In this document: in pieces, positions 1-11,126 of the stretch
Position numbering within the stretch: the first letter of the stretch is position 1
How the letters are laid out: each line of letters opens with the position of its first letter
Assembly: GCA_015178975.1 (NCBI GenBank)
Contig: WHVD01000130.1
Location: forward strand, 171,922 to 235,921
Length of the DNA: 64,000 nucleotides
Reading direction: 5' to 3'
DNA from: Hysterangium stoloniferum
Lineage: Eukaryota > Basidiomycota > Agaricomycetes > Hysterangiales > Hysterangiaceae
Made by a program: the position numbers and the translations under genes
Notes under the pieces: generated by a model
What the model was told of the DNA's origin: nothing
The model's input: only the letters and a program-made list of their open reading frames with translations
Databases searched by the model: none

Positions 1-1210
1 ACCATGCTCATGATACAATCCACCATGTATTTTAAAGACATATAGGCCCTGACCACCTTGCAAGACAGACTCATCCAATTTGACACCAAGTGATATAAAT
101 GCAAATGCATTATTATATGCACGAATATTTTTGTGAAATTCCTTGGCATTGTCTGTATTATCCTCAATAAGAGACTTTAAGGTATGAGGGAAGTATTGGA
201 AGGATGATCTTTCCTTGCCTGCAACACTTGCCAAACTTTGGTGTTGTCCAAGAGCTAGCTGACAGATGCTCATCCATCCAGTGTAAAGCTCCACAGTGTG
301 AACACTGTATGTTCATATGTCCCACATCATGTCTTGGAAACCTGGCTCCACAACTGGCTGCCATAATGGGTAATTGTACAACAGGAAGTGGAAGTGGAGG
401 GATGGCTGCAGGATCTGGAATGGCTGGGGGTGGCACATTGATTGCAGGTGTGGCAAGTGGCAGAATGACTGCAGGTGGAGGAATAGCTGGGGGTGGGGCC
501 AACTGTGGCTGTTGCTGTACATTTTCTGCTGGATGAACAGGTGGATGGTGATGCTGTGGTAGTGCCAACTGAAAAATGGGTACCTGTCCCTGAAGTGGTG
601 GAACTGCATTAATAGGTGGATGACCATGGTGCAGTGGTACAGATGGATGACCAAGCTGTGAATGTGGTGCTGACTGTAAAATTGGTGGCTGCAGTTGAGC
701 AGGTTGCTATAATGGTGGATGATTCTGAATCTGAGCAGCTGCATTTGCCTGTGCATGATGCCATTCAGCAGGTTGTCGTAATGGTGGGAAAGCAGCTACT
801 GTAGCAGAACCAACTGTAGGCTGGATAGATTGATCTGCAGGTGCTAATTGGGCATTTGGGGCCTGTGGTTGAACAGGTACATTTGCTGCTTGACAACCCT
901 GCTGAAGAGGTGGTAATGGTGGCAAATTTGCATACTGATCCCATAATGCTGCCATAGCACTACTCCCCACTTGGGGTGCAGGAGGAATCACACCTTGTGG
1001 GGGCAACTGTAGTGGTTGTGGAGCAGCCACAAATGGATCATCAGATGGACCTGCAACAACAGAGGCATGTGGGAATGGTTGAGGAGGGAGTGGTACATCA
1101 TAATGAGCCACAGCTGAATGTCGATGGTGGTCAGATGGTGATGTCATCTGCAATTGTGCCCTATATCAGTTCTGCTCCTCCTCCCAATCACACTCAGGGG
1201 TTTGATCCAT
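1..1210 (-). pseudogene. Helitron Rep/helicase protein, N-terminal part, broken
   Basis: Read on the minus strand from an ATG at 1210. A Pro/Gln/His-rich N-terminal tract is followed by a zinc-finger-like block (CSHCGALHWMDEHL, then FGKCCRQGKI) near 400-230, then IRAYNNAFAF, SLGVKLDESV and FKIHGGLYHEHG near 130-1. This block order is that of the N-terminal helitron_like_N region of fungal Helitron transposases, which act in rolling-circle transposition. The Rep and helicase parts would lie left of the window. The gene is dead here: an in-frame TGA follows residue 14, the frame changes several times between 1150 and 310, and a 1-nt frameshift near 190 separates the zinc finger from the IRAYN block. 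The early TGA sits where CGA would read on, which fits C-to-T decay. Family identity is well supported; exact frame breaks are approximate. Confidence 0.8.
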
Positions 1211-2499
1211 AATAGTAGAAGAATACACTCAAGGAAAAAAATGCAAGTGTGATATATCACAAAGAGCACTATATGGCTTATCTGGAACCTAGCTGAGTTC
1301 CCACCAATTGGAATACCAAACTGGGAGTCAATGAAAATACAAACCAAAAATCAAGCCAAGGTTGGAACATGAAGCAGCAGCAACAGCAGACACAGAAAAC
1401 CTGTAAAAGAGAGGGACAAAGTTGGAATGAATTCAGTTAAAATAAGTCAAAAAAGCAAAACATAAACCATAAATAATTTTCACAGTGTCAGAGAAGATAT
1501 AAATACTAACCTAGAAGTGTTTTATACCTTGCAGAGGGAAAGGAAATGGCAATAAATTTAAAAAGCCACACAATGGAGGCCAATGACAACTGGATATATT
1601 TCTAAGGAATAAATGGTGAAATTAATTACAGGGACAGGACTTACCTTCAATACTCTACTTATGCTCACAGGGATACTCACCAAGCAGTGGAGAGTGCCAG
1701 GAAAAAAGAAATCAGACAAATGGATCTAAAATAGCCCAAAAATGCAAAGAATAAAGCATAAATAATGTAAAACAGTATGAGGAAACACAAAACATGCCTG
1801 GAATTTATAGAGTAGCCTTCAGACTATGTATATGAAGATTATGAATGAGAATAACTGCTGGGAAAGGTGACTTTGACTGCAAATAAATTATTTAATCATT
1901 AAAAACAGCAAAGAATAAGTAATAATAAGTACAGGCTCACCACACCTTTGATATTGACTGCAGAGTCTAAGAAAGCTTCAGAGAAGATGAACCTCCAATA
2001 TAAAGGGTACAGGGCCAGTGGATGGCCAGTGGATGGTCAGATTGTAACATTAGAATAATATATATAATTATTAGAGTAGCTACCTACAATGTAAAGAGCA
2101 CAGAGTGGGGAGCGAGAGAGGGGAAGGGAGAAAGCGTTGCAGCCTCAAGGCCCTACAGCAGGCTTCCAGTCTTCCCACAGCTATGGCCGAAAATGCTCGT
2201 GCCGTTTTCTAAAATAATTCTGTGCATCACAGAGTGTCACAAAATACTCCTGCAGTTGCAGAAATGCTCCCATGGCGTCAAAAAAGCTCCCACAAGTGCC
2301 CTAGATTGATTCCGCGCTGACTAAGGACCTGACTAAGCTGATGGTACCTTTTACCTGCCTTTTATGGGAGGGGGTTCGGGTGCTCTGCACCCTCACAGCA
2401 CCTAAAAACACCCACGGACCCACCATGCTACTTTAACTTATTGGAAAAAAATTTTTTAAGGGAGCAAGGCTAGGAAATATGACAAACATTTTCTAAAAT
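1211..2499. other. non-coding, unassigned
   Basis: AT-rich DNA with no ORF that matches a family I know. It probably holds the 5-prime non-coding end of the Helitron and the 3-prime end of the neighbouring gypsy remnant, but I could not identify Helitron ends (TC...CTRR with a hairpin) or an LTR here. 2100-2340 is somewhat richer in GC than its surroundings. Confidence 0.4.
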
Positions 2500-3875
2500 T
2501 AAAAAGAAAAACCACGATTGGCCTTCCTCAAACATTCTGAGGATATTATCCAGCAAAACTTGATGTCCATGGTATTTTCTGTTTGCCCACACAGCTTGTG
2601 CACCATTGAGTCCTTTACTATAAGCATCTATGAATCTGGCTGATCATTTTGCAAAGCTGAAAAGAAATACAAATGTAGTGAGTGGGTCAATGTTGCTGTG
2701 AACTCTCCCTGTGGTATAGAATCTCTAGGCCAAGGTATGCAGTATACATATATAACCCCTATGCAGTTAGTCAACAATTAGTATTCTCATATGACCTAGC
2801 CCATTTCAAGGCTGCATGATCCATAATGAGTAGCATGTGTTCACCCTCTAGGAAAAGTTGGAAGTGGACTAGTACTTCTTTTGCTGCTAATGCCTCTCAT
2901 TCTGTAGTGGAATAGTTACATTCAGCTTTCTTTAAGAGTGTAGCTCCAGTACACAATGATGTGTTCTACTATAATTTTGGTGTCTTCAAATTTAGAGGCC
3001 CATCAGTCCAGTCAACTTTGGGTTGTTTGGTCTTATACCAGTGGATGAACTTCAGCACATCTTGTGATTGATCAAATGCTGACTTTGCTTGAGTGTAAAT
3101 ATTGGTATCTTTCAAGTCTCACAAGGTCATTTTCTAGACTTGTTGAAGGCAACAACTGAGGGTTAAATCTGAAGCATCCATGTATAGCTGATACACCAGG
3201 CCATTAATTGGGTGGCCTAAGACAGGACCTGAACAGAGTGCTGCTTTGACATCCTCAAAAGCCCTCATATGCTCAGCATCACAGGTCCAACAGGGTCCCT
3301 TCTTCAGCAGAGCAAATAGAGGGGAGACTATCCACAAGGAGAATGGTACATATATATGCTGAAAATATAGGACCATTCCCAGAACCATTGTACCTCTGAG
3401 ACCATCATGGGTGAAGCAAGTTCTAGTATAGTACATACTTTGTCCTGATGGGTCAAGAAGCCCAGTCTGGATACTTTATGGTCTAATAAGAGAATAGAAT
3501 TATAGCCAATATGGCACTTCCGAGGAGAGAGGGTGATTCTGGTGGAGGCTATAACACACAGCACTTGGTCCAGGTGAATTAGATGCTCATCCCAATTCTT
3601 GGAGAAGATCATGATATCATCAATGTAGACCAGGCAAAATATCCATAAATAAGCCCATAAAACAGTCTGCATGACAAGATGGAGGGTCCATTTCTAAGTC
3701 TGAAGGACATCTGTTTAAATTGCCACAGTCCTCTATGGATCTGAAAGCAGTCTCAGGTTTATCCTTGTCTAACATTTCCAATTGAGTAAACCCTGCTGGA
3801 GCATGAACAACAATAAGATGTTAGATCCAGACAGTGCTTGCATTATTTCCAATTGACATGGTAGAGGAAATTCAT
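2500..3875 (-). pseudogene. Ty3/gypsy pol remnant: RT palm to RNase H
   Basis: Minus strand. From right to left: a finger/palm stretch (FPLPCQ, EIMQALSGS), the catalytic YIDD box with VYIDDIMIFSK near 3640-3610, the connection SPLFALLKKG, then RNase H with YMDASDLTLSCCLQQV near 3190-3135 and, after stops and frame changes, EALAAKEVLVHFQLFLEGEHMLL and HAALKWARSYEN near 2940-2780. The order is that of a Ty3/gypsy polymerase. It is not the chromovirus clade seen at 24-30 kb and 56-64 kb, because its connection and RNase H read differently. Many stops and a CpG-poor composition show an old dead copy. It continues rightwards across the inserted element 3876-4458 into 4459-5482. Confidence 0.8.
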
Positions 3876-4458
3876 TGGAGGATGGTCACACTTTATTGAA
3901 TATACAAAATTTTACTGAATAATCCTCATATTTTTTAAGTAAGACTATTCCTTCTGGCCATGACAACTTATTCTATGAGTTTATATTTAATTACCTGAAA
4001 TTTCATCTTTAAAATATGCATGCCTTTTTAAAATACACACAAATGACATAGTTACACAAGATTACTTGGGTTAACCTAGATTATTTGGGTTAACCTAGAT
4101 CATTTGGGTTAAACAAGATTATTTGGGTTATGATTTAATCTTTGGGTTATAATGTATTCTCTTGTATACAAGCAAACTTTCAAATATATTTTATATAATT
4201 TAAATTTAGTTGGTTTAGAGAGTTAACCAGAACTATCTGGGGTACCAATCCCCATTGTGCAATTTATTCCAAAAGAATAATCTACAGATGATTATTTGAC
4301 TAAATTTTGTCAGATATAGGATAAATATTGATATTTTTGCATTCTTCAGAGTGATACCTAATCAACTGAATTTGATTAAATATTAATTTTACAACAAACA
4401 ATATAAATATATATACTTTAGTGGATAAATAACTTTTAAAGTTTTGGGTTATCCTCCA
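3876..4458. mobile_element. 583-bp terminal-inverted-repeat element inside gypsy RT
   Basis: Bounded by perfect 8-bp inverted termini TGGAGGAT (3876-3883) and ATCCTCCA (4451-4458). It sits exactly between two halves of a reverse-transcriptase reading frame: LTI-LD on one side and EFPLPCQ on the other. Deleting it restores a normal RT joint, so this is an insertion. It has no ORF, is AT-rich, and holds four 19-bp tandem units (4060-4135). Flanks share only a single T, so the target-site duplication and superfamily stay open. Confidence 0.7.
4060..4135. repeat. four tandem 19-bp units
   Basis: Units start at 4060, 4079, 4098 and 4117 and follow GATTATTTGGGTTAACCTA with one to several changes each; the last is the most diverged. 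The TTTGGGTTA core recurs at 4140-4155 and, as GTTTTGGGTTATCC, next to the terminal repeat at 4441. It lies inside the inserted element. Confidence 0.8.
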
Positions 4459-5482
4459 TCAAGGATAGTAAGACTGTTAGGCTTTCGATAGTCAATGACT
4501 ACTTGTGGTTTTCCATTGTGGTATATGTACACTGAAGGCTGGCACTCCCCAGGGGCTTTTAGATGGTTCAATAATGCCTTGTTCCACCCAAGTATTCATT
4601 TGTTCCTCTATCATCTACCTGCTAGCTGGTGAGGATTGAAACATGGGTACTGATATAGGTTGGGCATTCTCCTTTCAAGGGATACTAGTTTTACTGTTTA
4701 CTTGTCACAGTCATCCATTGACTCCAAAAGCTTTAATATTCCTAGTCAATATGGAGCTAAGATGAGGCAATATTTCCATGAGTATGTCAGGTCCTAAATT
4801 CACTATTTTATGAAGGTCTTCTGAGCTAAGCCTTTCATTAATAGCAACCTCAGCAGTTTTAGGGCCTGAAGGGTTGAATCCTTCTGCCTGTTCCAGCTCA
4901 GGAGGGGGTGTGTACATGTATAGCTTGGGGGTAAGGTTGTGGTCCTCCTCTACTCTAGAGAGACTTTCAATCAGATGTGCTACCTTCATCACAACTGATC
5001 TCATCGAGTCCCTTTCAGCAAGTGACCTGGGCTTCTGAGCCCAGTGACAGGTGTCATGAATCAAACCTATAGCTTCACCCCTTCTGATAGTCATGGGTTT
5101 TAAAGATGGGTCAGCAAGCAGTAGCACACCTTTTATCTCTTGATATGGCCATGGTGGGGGCCACAAGTATAGAACAATTGTTATTCTGTAGGATGATCCC
5201 CTCAACTATCCACTTGTCACCTGTAAGCTCCTTAATGTGAATGGGTATTAGTCTGGCTGACTCTGGTTTGATTGTGCAGTCTTCCAATGCTCATGCAACT
5301 CTTTTAGTATGCACTCCTTTGTCAGGTTTTGAAGTCAGCTTGGGTTAGTCCTCAGACTGTTCCTCCCAGGGGGCTTTGCTATTTGAGAATGTTAAAGGTT
5401 GCAACACCTTCAAAGAACTAGCTGGGACAGAACCTGTAATGTATTCAGGGGATTCTCTTAGATAGCTCAATATATGCTATAG
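4459..5482 (-). pseudogene. Ty3/gypsy pol remnant: linker and start of RT
   Basis: Minus strand. An ORF (4711-5205) carries the pre-RT linker: GVLLLADPSLKPMTIRRGEAIG, then LSSEDLHKIVNLGPDILMEILP and LTRNIKAFGVNG, a block that in fungal gypsy pols joins protease to RT. Downstream, near 4540-4460, HNGKPQVVIDYRK-LN is the RT motif with the conserved basic/Asp positions. 5206-5482 is more decayed linker with no clear domain. The piece continues the protease/gag part at 6750-7650, from which it is separated by the LTR-like insertion 5483-6716. Confidence 0.75.
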
Positions 5483-6716
5483 TGTCACAGAGCTTCAACA
5501 ATAAAACAAGCAAAGGTCCAGTAATTTAAATACTGATAGATTAATTAGCTGCACTGTGAAGCTTAAACAACTCAAATCAATGCTTATTTTTATTATTGAA
5601 AGGTTCAATAGAACTGTGTATAACTCTTTTAGCAAATAAAAGAACTATTCCTTAAGAATAGGGGCTAGAAGCTGAATATATGTGCAGTAACTTAGCAGAG
5701 ACTTGATATAAAGCTTCGGATTCTTGTATGCTTATTTGTAACTATTAATAGTTATTTAACAAGGTGTTAAATAATTTATTAATAGAGAAAATAATTTGTA
5801 TTGGATTATCTGAGTGCTTGTACTTGATTAATTCAATAAACTTAGGGCTGGGCCTTGAGTAATCTAGTATTGGCAGGGATTTCAGTAAGGATACTTATTA
5901 GGTTTATTATGTAATTAATAAGCCTAAAGGGTAGCTATGAGGCTGGGGGAACTTAGATGATTAGCTAAGTTCAAGAGTTGCTGACAAAGATTCAAGATGC
6001 TGCAAGTGTAGGTGCTTGCAGTGAGTGTATCAGACTAAGGCTATTATTGTCCTTAGGATGATTAGATAAGCTTCTGAGCTGTGCAGTAAAATGTGTGTGA
6101 GATAGATGATTTTATTGGAAACTTGGCCCTCCTTATATACATTTTGATAACTAAATGATTAGCTAATTATTTAGTTTATGAGGTCACTAGTTAGATCATA
6201 ATGACCTCATATTCTACTCATTATTTACCCTTTATTTATCACATGATTCCCCTCTCTGAGACAAGGGTTCTAACCTCTTGCTTGAACATGAAGGTTCAAG
6301 GCCATGGTCATCTGTGACTTGTGTGACATCCTGACACCGGAGGCTTATCTAATAAGTCATGTGACTAGTGTTACAATCACTCGTGTGACTAAATGCTAGT
6401 CACTAGTGTGACTGTATGAGCCGGATTAGGTAATGTGTCATGTGACGCCCAAATGCACACATACAAGCAAGGCAATGTGCTGGGCAGTAATAACTAAGTA
6501 AATAAAATATAAATAATTAGTTAAAAATTATAATAATTTAATTAAGTAATAATAACATAATATGAGTCCATATATGCTATTATTTATGTGAAGTTAAAAG
6601 GAATAAGGCCTATTTTTCACAATAAACATAGTAAAAATACAATAGAAATTCGAGAAAATATTAAGTAATTCAAAGAAAATTAAGAGAACATTATGAGATA
6701 ATGCTGATACCTCACA
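5483..6716 (-). mobile_element. candidate solo LTR (1234 bp) inserted in gypsy pol
   Basis: On the minus strand it starts TGTGAGGTATC and ends CTCTGTGACA, giving the TG...CA ends of an LTR, and it separates the protease part of a gypsy remnant from its RT part. A TATATAAGG box on the minus strand near 6130 would be the promoter. 6340-6440 holds repeated GTGAC/GTCAC words like those in the LTR at 22188-23800. I found no 5-bp target duplication (TATAG against GAACC), so the exact edges are uncertain. Confidence 0.5.
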
Positions 6717-6749
6717 GAACCCACTTTCCCTGGGAGAATCACCTGGACC

Positions 6750-7650
6750 CTAATGGTTTATTTTTCAGAGTGCTGATCTTGTAGTTAATGTGGAAATCTT
6801 CTCCTAAAAGGATTGGTCCCATCATCCATTAGATGACATAGGTTTCAGCTGTGAATCTAAGATAGGGATATTGATGTATCCTAGAACTTTGGTGCTTCTG
6901 GTGGGCTGGACAAGGCACAACTTGAGGCCCTGGTTCACCTCAGGCCAATTTTCTAGTTCATTGTAGAAGTCCTCTGAAATCAAGGAGAGCCCAGCTCCTG
7001 CATCCATCCTGATCTCAATGAGTTCAGAAGAGTCCAAATTTCCTACCCATACATATACACTGTATGTGCAGTGCAGAAATTCCTATGTCGGAGTAGCCAC
7101 TGGGAGGGTCTCTTCTCTGATAGACAATGGTCATGTCTTCCTTCATCAACCAACTAGACCAAGGATATTGTATTTTAGGCCTCTTGCTTTCCTTCTCCAG
7201 TATCAACTTGATGTCTCATCTGATGCATCTGCTACTGAGGTCAGTAGGAATGTTTCCTTGGGTAAGGTCATCATCTTCTTCTTCCACATCTGAATCCCCA
7301 CAGGGTATCAATGTAGGCAATGGGCCTAAGTCAAAGGGAAAAACTTCATCTTCTGACTCATTTGATCAAGAGGGATCTTCTATGAGATGTTCCTTACTAA
7401 CACATTCTGACCAATTAACCAATGCTTCTTCATCTATGCTTTCTTCCGTGGATAGCAGTTTGAGCTGTTGGGAATTCTCCCCTTCTGTCAGGCTCTTAAG
7501 GTTCTGGCAATGGTTGCTCAGCCAATCCCCCTTCTTGAGGAGGTCATACAAAGGCAATACTTGCATGAATCAGAACATGTGGAACATGCAGTGAAGGAGG
7601 CAGGTGAGGTGAGGGCTGATAAACACCAAATCACCTGCCAATATCAATAG
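6750..7650 (-). pseudogene. Ty3/gypsy gag C-terminus and aspartic protease, broken
   Basis: Minus strand. 7566-7366 and 7206-7024 give acidic gag-like sequence. The aspartic protease follows in frame near 7030-6960: ELIEIRMDAGAGLSLISEDFYNEL, where the catalytic D-S/T-G is DAG, a missing hydroxyl residue that would inactivate it. The flap/end region VLGYINIPIL is recognisable. Frames change between gag and protease. It belongs to the same dead element as 4459-5482 and 2500-3875, and LTR 8877-9503 may be its 5-prime LTR. Confidence 0.65.
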
Positions 7651-7874
7651 TATCAAGATCTTTGCTACCACCACCACAGACAAACTTCCAGACCCATGCA
7701 ATTATTGCCTTCCTAACCCCTATACCAAGGCAATGACCCATCCAGATATCTGGACTGACAACTAACTAAAGAATTAGTGGTGATGGAGAAATAAGATGTG
7801 TGGGAAGTCATTGAACCTCCAGGTGATGTTAGATTTAGGAAAACTTAAATGGATATTTGCCAATAGGTACATAT

Positions 7875-8692
7875 TGTTAGGATACACACACAGGCCAGGT
7901 CTCTGGAGAAACCCATGGGATATCCGGTAGGACTTGGCTTCAGCTTATAGGCTGCGCCCTCACTAGATTGTATTGTCCAATTTCAAACGGACGGACGGGG
8001 ATCCCGGGGAGTCCGGGCGGGGTTCATGGGTCGTAGGTCGTAAGTCAGAGGTCATGGGTCGTGAGTCGAGATAGTTGAGAGAGATAGATGCGCTGGAGCC
8101 TGTGGGCTCCGACTAGTGTGAGCGGTCTGATAAGAGTAGGGTTTTAGAGCGGAAAATATATTAGATTACTGGGGGGAATCTAAGCTAATTTTCTGACTGG
8201 ATTGTATGTACAACATCTGCCAGTTTATATAGACCATGGAGTGAATAACATAACAAATCCAGTAATGGCAAAACGAAACTAACAAAACATGAAACGGGAA
8301 TAGTAAACACCAAATTGGTGTTAGGAACGGAACGGAACAGAGCAGAGTCCAAATCGTGACAAAGCATAACCCATAACGGGAAATGGAGGGGGAGCAGAGT
8401 CCTAAATCGTGACAGGTCATTTGACTAAAATGGGAACGGGGCTCGATTAGAGCGGTGATGGGATTCTAAGCGGGGACCGGTGACTGATGTGTGGGACAAA
8501 GATGGACATAGACAGAGATGGAGTCCGGGGGAAATCCGGTAACTGATTTGTGTCGTAATGAGGTCAAATGTAACAAGTCTTGATGTAATGGAGTCCGGGC
8601 GGGAAATCCTATAAACAGACGATTGGTGCTTGTAGTGCGTGGGGGCATACGGGTTAGTGCCCGGAGTTCGGCGGGATTGTCCGGTCGTAACA
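7875..8692 (-). mobile_element. solo LTR, family A, with 5-bp target duplication
   Basis: Minus-strand copy of the LTR at 60559-61378: ends TGTTACGACC and GTATCCTAACA, 818 bp. Flanked by a perfect CATAT duplication (7870-7874 and 8693-8697), so it is a complete solo LTR left by LTR-LTR recombination. Many CpGs remain, so it is younger than the gypsy DNA around it. It holds the conserved U5 motif (7930-7962). Confidence 0.9.
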
Positions 8693-8876
8693 CATATAAT
8701 GCAGATGGCAATCTTGTAGCATGCAAGACATGCTTATTAAGAAGAGCCTTAGCATTAATTCTTTTGAGACATATGCTTCAGTCATGCAATATGGATCCCT
8801 TCACAAGAACCTTGAATTGCTGCTCCAAACATGGAAGCATGGCAGGTAGATTATGTTTCTGTATATCTCAACTCAC

Positions 8877-9503
8877 TGTTAAGCTCAGGGCTTATGGGTG
8901 AGTTTCTGGAGAACCCACAGTGACAGGTAGGACTTGGTTTCAGCTTATGTGCTGTTGTAAGACTACTATCTGCTGTTGTAAGACTACTATCTGCTGCAGG
9001 TTCAGATATACACTATAATGAAATTAAATTACTACTGTATTGAAATCCACATGGGGGGTTCCAATAATATGCTATGTCAAGTCAGAACACCTGTGGGCTC
9101 CAGGAGTATGCTGGTACTGAGTTCTTAGAGTGAGAGGTATCAAGGCAGGTAGAATACTAAGTAGGTGTTAAGTTGATTTTCTGATCAGATTGTAAGTACA
9201 TGCATAGCTAGACTATATAGAACTAGGGATTATTGTACTACAAATCTGGTGACACAAAAAGACAAACTGGGCAAACAAGAAAGAAGGCAGGGGTGACCAT
9301 ACTTAGGACAATCGCCAGGATGAAAACAGGAACATGCATGGGGACATAAACCAGATGTCAACCAGGTTTGGGACAGATCAGGACAAAGATCTTCAAGCAT
9401 CTAAGTCCCCAGGACATCCAGGCAGAGGTGAGTCATACTGTAAAAGAGAGTGAAGTGCTTATCAAGTGAGATCTGGGACCCAGCAGGTTTTCTGGTCCTA
9501 ACA
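8877..9503 (-). mobile_element. LTR, family D, decayed
   Basis: Minus strand: begins TGTTAGGACCAGAAAACC at 9503, ends GAGCTTAACA at 8877, 627 bp, with a TATATAG box near 9210 and the U5 motif at 8930-8955. A second, truncated copy of its start lies at 28536-28810 on the plus strand. By position it could be the 5-prime LTR of the gypsy remnant to its left, but the PBS region is too decayed to prove it. Confidence 0.7.
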
Positions 9504-10911
9504 CTCACACCACACCCACATGCAACCATGTACATACATACATAGAACTCCCTGGTAGTGCAAAAGTGTAGGGCAAGGTGGGACAACTTAACAACATGGA
9601 TGGCATGTACAATTGGGGAGAAGCATTACATAAGGAGATGAGTGAGTTGGGATACTACATGTCAAAGACAGACCCAGCAGTCTGGTCCTGACATACTAAT
9701 GGTAATATTGACAGAGACATAATGGTGAGAACAATTAGTTTTTCCCAATGAGGATGCCTCAAGCACATACTTTGGAATGACCAATGGTAACCCATAAGGA
9801 ATGCCATTGCCACTGGGGATTGTACTTACACACAGGAAATGGCACCAAAGGCACACTGGAGATCTATCATATACCCTCAGATAGCAACTCAGCCAGACCT
9901 ATTGGATAATATATCTGCACTTAGCCAGTTTGCAGGCAACCTGGGCTGGAGTTCTCTTACACATGGATTATGATACATCAAGAGCATCTGTGATTATCAT
10001 AAAGATCAGTTCCAACAATATTTTGACTCAACTTTCCTTTGGCATTCCTTTGGCATTCCTTTGGCATTCCTTCAACTTTCACTCAGCTTTCACTTGACTT
10101 TTTCTTCACCTTTCTCTCTGACTCAATTTCCAACTGAACTTCTGACTTGTTTTAGTCTAACATCATTTATTATATCATTCTTATATAATATTATTGTCAT
10201 TAGTTAACATTAAAGGGCATAAAGGGGCAATGAAAGAAGTGAGGGGAAGTCAGTCAGAAAATCTGTAACCTAGTTGTTCCATTCACTATATCATAATTGT
10301 TGAATACTTTTGAGATAATTCTGACTCAATAATATGTGAGCCTTTGTCCTGATATACATAGCCTCACACTTTATCATCAGGACAAATTAATACTTTATTG
10401 GATGAGGTATTCCTAATTGCAACAGTTCCACAGTCACCAACAGCTCCATCATCCCAAAATCTGAAGCAAGCCCCTCTTCCTGTTCAACCGCACATGCCAG
10501 CAAGTGGCATATGTGTCAAAGTCTAACCAACTGGTTCAGGTTCTATTTGTTCCATCCTTCCCGATCAAAATGCTGCCGGACCAGGTCGCAGTGTCTGTTT
10601 CTTCTCTTGAGGCGCATATCGTGTCATCGGTCCTAATGGCTCAATGGATGCCAAGAGGAAGGTGCTGATCCTTATCTCAACTCTGAACACTTTTCGCTAA
10701 GTTAAAATCGGCTAGTACAGAGTCTATAAACAAGCAATCGAGCCATTATTCATACAAATATCATTCAACAGCTACAACTCCCTTGAACAATGTCGTCGAT
10801 GTGTTTTCTGTCACCATTCATGAAGTTGGGAATGGGAATGCATCAAATGACATTAGAATGAACACTATACGAAGAAGCGATGGTAATGTTTCTGTACCCA
10901 CTTCCACTCCG
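9504..10911. other. non-coding, with a short tandem repeat
   Basis: No gene recognised. Four near-perfect 11-bp units of TTTGGCATTCC lie at about 10037-10070. From 10480 the base composition changes from repeat-like AT-rich to balanced, marking entry into the low-copy island. A TATA-like TCTATAAACAAG at about 10722 lies upstream of the epimerase gene. Confidence 0.4.
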
Positions 10912-11126
10912 TGATGATCCGAGCCCTGTAGATAGACAAACTCTACCCCCTGGTGCCAACAAATGAAGCTGGATCATGAACAATGTTTTCCCCACCTGAT
11001 GCTTGGTGAATGAACCCAAGGTTTTTCTCCCCCAAATTCTCCACCCCTCCAGATGCTCCAGCAGACATGTCACGTGTTCCTGCATCAATAAATGACGTTC
11101 CTTTGTTCCAACCAAACCTGGAACTT
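10912..11126 (+). repeat. 215-bp module, copy 1
   Basis: Nearly the same as 12860-13074, equal in length, with scattered substitutions. Each copy ends at GGAACTT and runs straight into a different coding sequence: the epimerase here, the coiled-coil protein at the other. In the frame used by both it encodes FSTPPDAPAD and VPASIN-VPLFQ-NLEL. Confidence 0.9.

Noticed and set aside
204-536. Gly/Ala-rich plus-strand ORF
   Set aside because: Antisense shadow of the Pro/Gln-rich tract of the Helitron protein.
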